A stretch of 10,929 bases of DNA from Novosphingobium sp. GTDB taxonomy: Bacteria; Pseudomonadota; Alphaproteobacteria; Sphingomonadales; Sphingomonadaceae. A model generated the notes under the pieces. It did no database searches. It saw only the letters and a program-made list of their open reading frames with translations, and was not told the DNA's origin. Each line of letters begins with the position of its first letter. The first letter of the stretch is position 1. Made by a program: the position numbers and the translations under genes. Location of the stretch: the NCBI GenBank assembly GCA_028697875.1, contig JAQVEQ010000097.1, positions 1-10,929 on the forward strand. Direction: 5' to 3'. Positions 6,313-10,929 of the stretch are shown here, in pieces.

Positions 6313-7564
6313 TGCCTGCCCCTTCCAGCTGCGTGGCAAGGAGGTCGGCGAAGGTGGCCTGTTCGCTGTCGTCCATCTTCGGGCGGCGGCGCAGGAGGAT
6401 GACGATGCCCAGCGCAAGGCCCGCCAGCAGGAGCAGGAACCACCCGCTCGCCGCCGCCGCGAGCACCGGGTTTCCGCCCGCTGTTCGGCTGGGTACGGGC
6501 AATGCCGGACTGTCCGGCCGCAGGGCGCCGGACGGAGCCGGTGCTGAATCCCATTGCGCGTCCCCGGCCATGTCGAGCGGCCCGGTTTCGAACCGCAGCA
6601 CGTCGCCTTTTGCCGGGTCGAGCGCCAGTGCCGCGCCGATTGCGGAACGCAGGAGCGAGCGGTTGTCCTCGTTGAGATCGGCCTCGGTGCGCAAGGCCGC
6701 GCGCAGGCTGAAATTGCGTTCGCCCGCCTGCCCTTTTTCGCTGCCGTCTCCGCTCTCTCCGCTCTCTCCGCTCTCTTCGCCGTTGCCGCTGTTGGCGATC
6801 CCTGCGCCGGGCGCCCACCCCTGGGCCGCGACGCGGATGGCGAATGGCACCCCCGGCAGGAGCTTTTCGGCGGCACTTTGCGCACGGGCCCGGAAGTAGG
6901 CTTCCAGCGCGCCCCGTTCGTCCAGCATGGCGCCGGGTTCCCCTGTCGGCACGGAGGGGCTGATGAGGTCGCCCTTGTCGTCGAGCACGGCGACATCGCG
7001 CGCCGAAAGTTCCGCGACCGTCGAGGCGATCAGGCGCTGGATCCCTTCCACTTGCCGTGCCTGAAGCGGGCGGCCCCGGACCGCCTGGATCGTCACTGCG
7101 GCCTTGGGGCCGGTCCTCGCCGTGCGGAACAGGCTCCGTTCCGGCAGAGAGAGATGGACGCGGGCGAAGGAAATCCCGTCCATCATCATGATCGTGCGGG
7201 CCAGTTCGCCTTGCAGGGCGCGCTGGTAGTTCACCTTCTCGGCGAATTCGGTCAGGCCCATGTCGGCGTCGTTGAACAGCTCGAACCCGACCACGCCGCC
7301 CATCGCGATGCCGGACCCGGCGATAGTGACGCGTGCGCGGTCGACTTCGTCCTCGGGCACGAGCACGCGATGGCCGTCGTCGGCCAGGCGGTAGGGGATG
7401 CCTTGCTTTTCCAGTTCGCCGACGATCTGCGCGGCGTCGGCTTCGCGGATGTCCTCGTAAAGCACGGCGTAGCCTGGCCGCAGGAACGCGAAATAGACGA
7501 GCGCCAGCACCCCGACGACAGCGGTGAAGAGGGTCCCGAAAACGATGATCTGCCTGCGTTGCAT
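6305..7564 (-). CDS. fliF: Flagellar MS-ring protein FliF, short cytoplasmic tail
   Basis: FliF builds the MS ring in the inner membrane, the base for rod, export gate and C-ring. The 419-residue product has a first membrane helix at about 7-27. The YscJ/FliF ring-building domains cover about 31-200, with YAVLYEDIREADAAQIVGEL, GIPYRLADDGHRVLVPEDEV and FARVHLSLPERSLF. A variable periplasmic part (251-282) contains a short Gly-Glu-Ser repeat, followed by the third domain around 283-330. A Pro/Ala linker precedes the second membrane helix (about 374-391). Salmonella FliF is about 560 residues. The missing length includes the cytoplasmic tail, of which only 28 residues remain here, without the acidic DPxxVAxxIRxWL-like FliG-binding helix. 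It starts 30 bases after fliE and overlaps the next gene by 8 bases. Confidence 0.96.
   Translation of the reverse strand: MQRRQIIVFGTLFTAVVGVLALVYFAFLRPGYAVLYEDIREADAAQIVGELEKQGIPYRLADDGHRVLVPEDEVDRARVTIAGSGIAMGGVVGFELFNDADMGLTEFAEKVNYQRALQGELARTIMMMDGISFARVHLSLPERSLFRTARTGPKAAVTIQAVRGRPLQARQVEGIQRLIASTVAELSARDVAVLDDKGDLISPSVPTGEPGAMLDERGALEAYFRARAQSAAEKLLPGVPFAIRVAAQGWAPGAGIANSGNGEESGESGESGDGSEKGQAGERNFSLRAALRTEADLNEDNRSLLRSAIGAALALDPAKGDVLRFETGPLDMAGDAQWDSAPAPSGALRPDSPALPVPSRTAGGNPVLAAAASGWFLLLLAGLALGIVILLRRRPKMDDSEQATFADLLATQLEGAGNG
6747..6780 (-). repeat. 9-base tandem repeat inside fliF
   Basis: Three exact copies of a 9-base unit (TCTCCGCTC on the plus strand) occupy 6747-6773, and a partial fourth copy follows to 6780. 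On the coding strand they encode repeating Glu-Ser-Gly (EESGESGESGDG) in the periplasmic variable loop of FliF, about residues 263-274. The unit is a multiple of three, so copy number changes would lengthen the loop without shifting the frame. Confidence 0.9.
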
Positions 7565-7594
7565 GGCCGGTGGCGCCTGTTCCTGTCCGCTGCG

Positions 7595-7915
7595 TCAGAG
7601 CTGCATGTTCATGAGTTCGCGGTAGCTCTCGACCAGCCGCTGGCGGACCTGCATCGCCAGTTCGACGGACAGCCGCGCCTCTTCGAGCGCGTAGGTCACC
7701 TGGTGGACCGGCACATTGTCGTCGAGGGCGAACCGGCGCACGAGATCGTCGGCGTTCGCGATCTTTGCGTTGATGTTGTCGAGGCTGGTGGAAAGGATCG
7801 AGGCGAAATCGCCCTGCGCCTGTGCGGGCAGGGGCTGCGCCTCGAGCCCGAGACGGGTGATGAGCGGCGCCGTGCCGTCCGCCCCGATGGCCGCGATCGC
7901 GCTGGTCTCGATCAC
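7595..7915 (-). CDS. fliE: Flagellar hook-basal body complex protein FliE
   Basis: FliE joins the MS ring and export gate to the proximal rod and is the first rod-type substrate exported. The 106-residue product matches the family length (about 100-110). Its conserved part begins at FASILSTSLDNINAKIANAD and runs through RFALDDNVPVHQVTYALEEA (61-80) to RLSVELAMQVRQRLVESYRE then LMNMQL at the very C-terminus, the family's 'vqVRnKlveAYqEiMrMqv'. The start is a GTG at 7915 that overlaps the flgC stop as GTGA; the GTG gives a protein beginning (M)IETSAIAAIG. A G-rich stretch lies just upstream but there is no strong Shine-Dalgarno. Its place after flgB and flgC and before fliF is a common order (flgB-flgC-fliE-fliF). 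Confidence 0.96.
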   Translation of the reverse strand: MIETSAIAAIGADGTAPLITRLGLEAQPLPAQAQGDFASILSTSLDNINAKIANADDLVRRFALDDNVPVHQVTYALEEARLSVELAMQVRQRLVESYRELMNMQL

Positions 7916-8346
7916 GACTGCCGCCCCAGTTGCAGTGCGCTGGAATAGATCTGCTGCGCCGCCGCCATCGCCACCAGGTTCGCCTCGTAGGCGCGGCTGG
8001 TCCTGACCATCAGGGTCATTTCCCCGGCATGGCTGACATTGGGATATGTGACGAAGCCTTGCGCGTCGGCGTGGGGGTGGCCGGGTTCGTAGACGCGCTT
8101 CACGCCGTTGTCCTGGGCCTCGATCCCGTAGACGCGGACTCCCTGGGGATGGACCGGTGCGCTTGCCGTCTCGTCCGCCAGCACGCGGTGGAAGCTTTCG
8201 ACTGGACCCGAAACGAGGCGCTTGGGGATGTAGCTGCCGCCGTCGCCCGTGCGCGTCGTGTTCATGTTGGCGAGGTTCTGCGCGATCACTTCGAGCCGGC
8301 GCCATTCGACGTCGAGCCCGCTGCGGCTGATTTCCATCGCTTCCAT
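7912..8346 (-). CDS. flgC: Flagellar proximal rod protein FlgC
   Basis: FlgC is a subunit of the proximal rod in the periplasm. The 144-residue product (E. coli about 134) has the N-terminal rod motif SGLDVEWRRLEVIAQNLANM followed by NTTRTGDGGSYIPKRLV, close to the family's 'nlAN.nTtrt..GgpYrrk'. Its C-terminal signature includes GFVTYPNVSHAGEMTLMVRT then SRAYEANLVAMAAAQQIYSS, which separates FlgC from FlgB. The ATG at 8346 overlaps the flgB stop as TAATG and has AGGAGG six bases upstream. A second in-frame Met at codon 4 is less well placed. It is exported by the type III apparatus, so no signal peptide is expected. Confidence 0.97.
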   Translation of the reverse strand: MEAMEISRSGLDVEWRRLEVIAQNLANMNTTRTGDGGSYIPKRLVSGPVESFHRVLADETASAPVHPQGVRVYGIEAQDNGVKRVYEPGHPHADAQGFVTYPNVSHAGEMTLMVRTSRAYEANLVAMAAAQQIYSSALQLGRQS

Positions 8347-8690
8347 TACTGGCCTCCTCTCACGATCAGGCGGTTCATCTGCATCTGGCGGTTGAGGACA
8401 TCGATCAGCGCCGCGTAACGCAGCGCCGTCTGCGAGGCGCTGGCCATCTCGAGGTCGAGACGCAGCGCGGGCTCACTCGTTTCGGGAACGGTGCGGACAT
8501 ATTCGGGATCGACGGCGCGGATCGCGTCCGGCCCGCTTTGCGCGGCCTGGCGAAGCTGTTCCTCGAAGTTCACGCGCAGCGCCCGGTAGCCTTCGGAATT
8601 CGCATTGGCGATGTTCTGCGCTACGGCCGAGGCTCGCATCGCCAGCCCGTCGAGGGCCTTGGTCAGGAGGAGGGCGGAGATCTCGTCCAT
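8346..8690 (-). CDS. flgB: Flagellar proximal rod protein FlgB
   Basis: FlgB is a proximal rod subunit that binds FliE at the base of the axial structure. The 114-residue product is slightly shorter than the E. coli protein (about 138). The N-terminal motif MRASAVAQNIANANSEGYRA (18-37) is the rod family signature 'R...ia.NiANanTpGYka'. The C-terminus (about 82-112: MASASQTALRYAALIDVLNR then QMQMNRLIVRGG) is the matching helix that pairs with it in the assembled rod. The middle is short and includes VDPEYVRTVPETSEPALRLD, a FlgB-like loop. The ATG at 8690 has AGGA (8697-8700) six bases upstream and lies 8 bases after the flgI stop. The open frame runs far upstream inside flgI in another frame, but this start is clearly the real one. 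Confidence 0.95.
   Translation of the reverse strand: MDEISALLLTKALDGLAMRASAVAQNIANANSEGYRALRVNFEEQLRQAAQSGPDAIRAVDPEYVRTVPETSEPALRLDLEMASASQTALRYAALIDVLNRQMQMNRLIVRGGQ
8353..8358 (-). promoter_or_regulatory. Ribosome binding site of flgC
   Basis: AGGAGG on the minus strand, six bases before the flgC ATG at 8346 and inside the end of flgB. It picks this ATG over the in-frame Met three codons later. Confidence 0.75.
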
Positions 8691-8698
8691 CGGCTGTC

Positions 8699-9832
8699 CT
8701 ATTGCACCAGGATTTCGGCATGAAGCGCACCCGCGGCCTTGAGCGCCTGCAGGATGCTGATCGTGCGCCGGGTATCGACGCGGGCCTTGGCCAGCCCCTG
8801 CACCAGCGAGCCGACCGAAGTGTTGGGGAAGGTCAGCACCGCGTCCTGCCCGCCCTGGTCGACTTCCAGCTTGGTATTGGTGACGATCAGGCTCGACACG
8901 TCGCTGGCGAAACCGCCGATGAAGCTCGGCTGGGAAGCGTAGTTTTCGCTGGTGACAGTGACCTTGATGTCGCCTTGCGAGATCACCGCGCTGGAAATGC
9001 GAACGTCCGATCCGGCTACGACCGTCCCGGTACGCTCGTTGATGACGACCCGTGTCGAGCCGTCGGGTTCGACCGCAACGTTCTCGATCTGCGAGACGAA
9101 AGCGGCGAGTTGCCCGCGCGGGCGGTTGAAACGGATCGTCACTTCGTCGGCATTGCGCACTTCGGCCATTCCGTAACCCAGCACCGCGTCGATGGCCGAG
9201 GCGATCCGCTGGGCGGTGGTGAAGCTGGGTTCGGCAAGCAGGAACGAGAGGCTGCCGTCGCCCTTGACGATCGAGGCGTCGACCGCGCTTTCCACCGTCG
9301 CCCCGCCGGGCAGCACCGCGCTGGTGGGATAGTTGCGTTGCTGGCGGTTGAGATTGGCTTCGAAATCGTAGCCGCCGACCGTCAGCGATCCTTGCGCCAA
9401 TGCATAAGGCCTCTGGTCCGGCCCGACCAGCGGGGTCATCAGCAGGGTCCCGCCGGCCAGCGAACGGGCGTCCCCGATCGAGGAAACCACCGCGTCGATC
9501 CGGTCGCCTGGATTGGCGGAAGGAGGCAGCGTCGCGGTAACGATCACGACCGCGACGTTGCGGCTGTTGATCTGGTCTTCGCCGACTGCCGTGCCGAGGC
9601 GGGAGAGCACGTTGCGCAAGGCTTGCCGCGTGACTTCGTTGCGCCGCGTGTCGCCGGACCCGGCAAGACCGGTGACGATCCCGTACCCGATCAGGGCATT
9701 GTCGCGCCATCCGTCGAAGCGCCCCAGCGCCTTGAGCGGCACGCCCTGCGCCAGCGCCGCCTCGCTGGCGAACAGTGCCAGCACGGCCAGTAGCAGGGCC
9801 TGCAACCGGAAGAGAGGAGAGGGGCGGCGCAT
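8699..9832 (-). CDS. flgI: Flagellar P-ring protein FlgI
   Basis: FlgI forms the P ring in the peptidoglycan layer, a bushing around the rod. The 377-residue product matches the family length (about 365-370). A Sec signal peptide covers residues 1-28 with cleavage after AALA (before Gln29). The mature start VPLKALGRFDGWRDNALIGY then GIVTGLAGSGDT is the family hallmark. Further conserved blocks are NVAVVIVTATLPPSANPGDR, IDAVVSSIGDARSLAGGTLL, LAQGSLTVGG, VINERTGTVVAGSDVRIS and a C-terminal domain ending DTRRTISILQALKAAGALHA. The last block matches the 'dli.iLqalkaAGALqAeL' end. It starts with ATG in a TGATG overlap with flgH. In many proteobacteria flgJ follows flgI; here flgB follows directly. 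Confidence 0.98.
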   Translation of the reverse strand: MRRPSPLFRLQALLLAVLALFASEAALAQGVPLKALGRFDGWRDNALIGYGIVTGLAGSGDTRRNEVTRQALRNVLSRLGTAVGEDQINSRNVAVVIVTATLPPSANPGDRIDAVVSSIGDARSLAGGTLLMTPLVGPDQRPYALAQGSLTVGGYDFEANLNRQQRNYPTSAVLPGGATVESAVDASIVKGDGSLSFLLAEPSFTTAQRIASAIDAVLGYGMAEVRNADEVTIRFNRPRGQLAAFVSQIENVAVEPDGSTRVVINERTGTVVAGSDVRISSAVISQGDIKVTVTSENYASQPSFIGGFASDVSSLIVTNTKLEVDQGGQDAVLTFPNTSVGSLVQGLAKARVDTRRTISILQALKAAGALHAEILVQ

Positions 9833-10413
9833 CAGCCGATCCCAAGGAAGCTGAGGATGCGGTTCACCAGCCCCGGCTTCGCGCTACGGCTGACGAAGCC
9901 CTTGCCGTCATAGTCGATCTGGGCGTCGGCAATGCGCGAGGACAGCACGACATTGTCTGCCGAAATGTCGCGTGGCCTGATCCGTCCGCGCACGCCGATC
10001 GACGTGTTCTCGCCGTTGATCAGCATCTGCTGCGTGCCTTCGATCAGGAAATCGCCATTGGGCGCAAGGCCGGTGACTTGCGCCGTCATCCGCGCCACGA
10101 ACTGTTCGGTGCGCACGACCTCGCCCTTGCCGCCGTAGCTGCCGCCGAATTCGAGCTTGGCGGATTCATCGATCCCGCCCGCGGCGAAACTGCCGCCGAA
10201 GTCGGTCTTCTTGGAGGAATTGTTCTGCAGCTTGCTGGAGGCACTGGCCGCCTCGTAGATGAGGACCGTGACCGCATCCCCCACGCCGCGGGCCTTGTCG
10301 TCCGCCGCGACCGCAGGCCATGCGCCGCCGGAAAAGAGCTGGTCGGCATGGCCCGGCGCAGGCAGCTCGGCGATGCTCAGGACCAGCAGGCAGATAGGGA
10401 AACGGCGGCTCAT
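9832..10413 (-). CDS. flgH: Flagellar L-ring protein FlgH, apparently without lipobox
   Basis: FlgH forms the L ring in the outer membrane. The 193-residue product is shorter than E. coli FlgH (232). Conserved blocks are clear: GVGDAVTVLIYEAASASSKL (43-62), LAPNGDFLIEGTQQMLINGE (116-135), VRGRIRPRDISADNVVLSSR (141-160) and IADAQIDYDGKGFVSR (161-176). An N-terminal signal peptide is likely (MSRRFPICLLVLSIAELPAP then GHADQLF). The usual FlgH is a lipoprotein with a lipobox Cys; the only Cys in this leader is residue 8, inside the hydrophobic stretch and without a lipobox around it. The start at 10413 overlaps the flgA stop as ATGA and has GGAG about 8 bases upstream. The same frame stays open upstream inside flgA, but no lipobox appears there either. 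Confidence 0.96.
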   Translation of the reverse strand: MSRRFPICLLVLSIAELPAPGHADQLFSGGAWPAVAADDKARGVGDAVTVLIYEAASASSKLQNNSSKKTDFGGSFAAGGIDESAKLEFGGSYGGKGEVVRTEQFVARMTAQVTGLAPNGDFLIEGTQQMLINGENTSIGVRGRIRPRDISADNVVLSSRIADAQIDYDGKGFVSRSAKPGLVNRILSFLGIG

Positions 10414-10929
10414 CGCGCGCTCTCCGCCGTCCCGGTCGTGGCCAGCGGTGCAGCCAGTATCTGTCCGTCTGCGGTCCGCACGAAGATTGCCCGGCCTGTG
10501 CGCGACGGCTGCAGGGCGTGGACTTCGCGTTCGATCCGCACGGGGCCTTCGCGCACCGACAGGACGAGCGTGCGCCCGCTTTCCACGATCTCCCCTGCCC
10601 GTACGGCGACGCGGCCGAGGTAGGTCCCGGCAGACAGCGGACGCGCCAGTTCGGTGGCGCCCGCCGACGCGTCGTAGCGCAAGGGCAGCGGCCTTGCCGT
10701 GTCCTTCTTGCAGGCCGCGGGAACCAGGACTTCGCCGGTCACATAGGCCCCTGCAGGCAAATTTTGCCGGAGCGCGAAGCACTCGCGTCCGGCGCGCCGA
10801 TCCTCACCCCCCGTTCCGGCGGCACGCGCCGCGAACCGCTGAGGCCCCTCATGGAGGAGGCGCAAGTCCCGTCCGGGCACGCGCCGGCGCAGGAGCGCGG
10901 CGCGCCGTCCGGCGCTCAATTCGATAGCA
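10410..10929 (-). CDS. flgA: Flagellar P-ring assembly chaperone FlgA (C-terminal part, cut by window edge)
   Basis: FlgA is a periplasmic chaperone that helps FlgI assemble into the P ring. The window shows the last 172 residues; the frame is open to the edge, so the signal peptide and first residues lie outside. The visible start reads AIELSAGRRAALLRRRVPGR, a FlgA-like N-terminal domain. The C-terminal SAF-type domain follows: ARPLSAGTYLGRVAVRAGEI, GPVRIEREVHALQPSRTGRA, then IFVRTADGQILAAPLA. The last part matches the family's 'A...G..G..irVrn..g.vv.a.V'. Four Cys-free strands surround ECFALRQNLPAGAYVTGEVL. It shares an ATGA with flgH. In many proteobacteria the order is flgF-flgG-flgA-flgH, so flgF and flgG may lie just outside the window. 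Confidence 0.9.
   Translation of the reverse strand, partial: AIELSAGRRAALLRRRVPGRDLRLLHEGPQRFAARAAGTGGEDRRAGRECFALRQNLPAGAYVTGEVLVPAACKKDTARPLPLRYDASAGATELARPLSAGTYLGRVAVRAGEIVESGRTLVLSVREGPVRIEREVHALQPSRTGRAIFVRTADGQILAAPLATTGTAESAR

Larger units (their letters stand above)
1..10929 (-). other. Single-direction flagellar operon segment (16 genes)
   Basis: All sixteen genes are read from the minus strand. The largest gap is 30 bases (fliE to fliF). ATGA or GTGA overlaps occur at flgA/flgH, flgC/fliE, unknown gene/fliH, fliH/fliI, fliJ/fliK and flgE/fliM-like. One-base TGATG or TAATG overlaps occur at flgH/flgI and flgB/flgC. Longer overlaps are fliF/unknown (8 bases), fliI/fliJ (11) and fliM-like/fliN (7). 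No internal promoter or terminator is visible, so one transcript starting to the right of the window is the simplest reading. Confidence 0.85.

Noticed and set aside
5926..7564. fliF plus the 128-residue gene as one gene split by a frameshift
   Set aside because: FliF ends in a plausible short tail with a normal stop, and the next gene has its own ATG with an AAGGGG-type site and no similarity to a FliF tail.
7565..7594. Promoter or terminator in the fliE-fliF gap
   Set aside because: The gap is only 30 bases, with no hairpin plus T-run and no convincing -35/-10 pair.
6554..7948. Plus-strand open frame of 464 codons opposite fliF, fliE and flgC
   Set aside because: Its low-complexity Arg/His/Asp-rich product shows no domain, and the opposite strand encodes clear FliF and FliE.
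8702..9793. Plus-strand open frame of 363 codons opposite flgI
   Set aside because: It mirrors flgI almost end to end, and the FlgI reading has a signal peptide and all family motifs.
10917..10919. TTG as a possible flgA start
   Set aside because: The frame stays open to the window edge and FlgA-like sequence (AIEL before SAGRR) continues upstream, so the true start lies outside.

Overview
The window is one continuous block of flagellar structural and export genes. All genes lie on the minus strand, so transcription runs from position 10929 down to position 1. The DNA is GC-rich (about two thirds G+C by eye), genes abut or overlap, and FlgI, FlgC, FliE, FliI and FliN are clear matches to their families. 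I infer a Gram-negative proteobacterium, because both L-ring (FlgH) and P-ring (FlgI) proteins are present. It is probably an alphaproteobacterium, perhaps of the Sphingomonadales, but that placement is a guess from composition and protein style. Both ends cut through genes (flgA on the right, fliN on the left), so the cluster continues in both directions.

Layout in transcription order: flgA (partial), flgH, flgI (outer rings and their chaperone); flgB, flgC, fliE (proximal rod and its base); fliF (MS ring); a 128-residue gene of unknown function; fliH, fliI, fliJ (export ATPase complex); fliK, flgD, flgE (hook length control, hook cap, hook); a FliM/SctQ-like gene with one C-terminal SpoA domain; and fliN (partial). 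No gap between genes exceeds 30 bases, no stretch of 300 bases lacks a gene, and I see no tRNA, mobile element, CRISPR array, internal promoter or terminator. Many junctions are ATGA, GTGA, TGATG or TAATG overlaps, which points to one long, translationally coupled operon.

The part worth a second look is the motor switch. The slot after fliF, where fliG usually sits, holds a short unrecognised gene. FliF ends only about 28 residues after its second membrane helix and lacks the usual FliG-binding tail. The FliM-like protein lacks the N-terminal CheY-binding motif and the GGxG middle domain, and looks more like the SctQ/HrcQ proteins of injectisomes. Together these suggest a flagellum with a reduced, injectisome-like C-ring that may work without canonical FliG. 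A fliG elsewhere in the genome would weaken this reading. FlgH also has no visible lipoprotein box, and no flgJ follows flgI.
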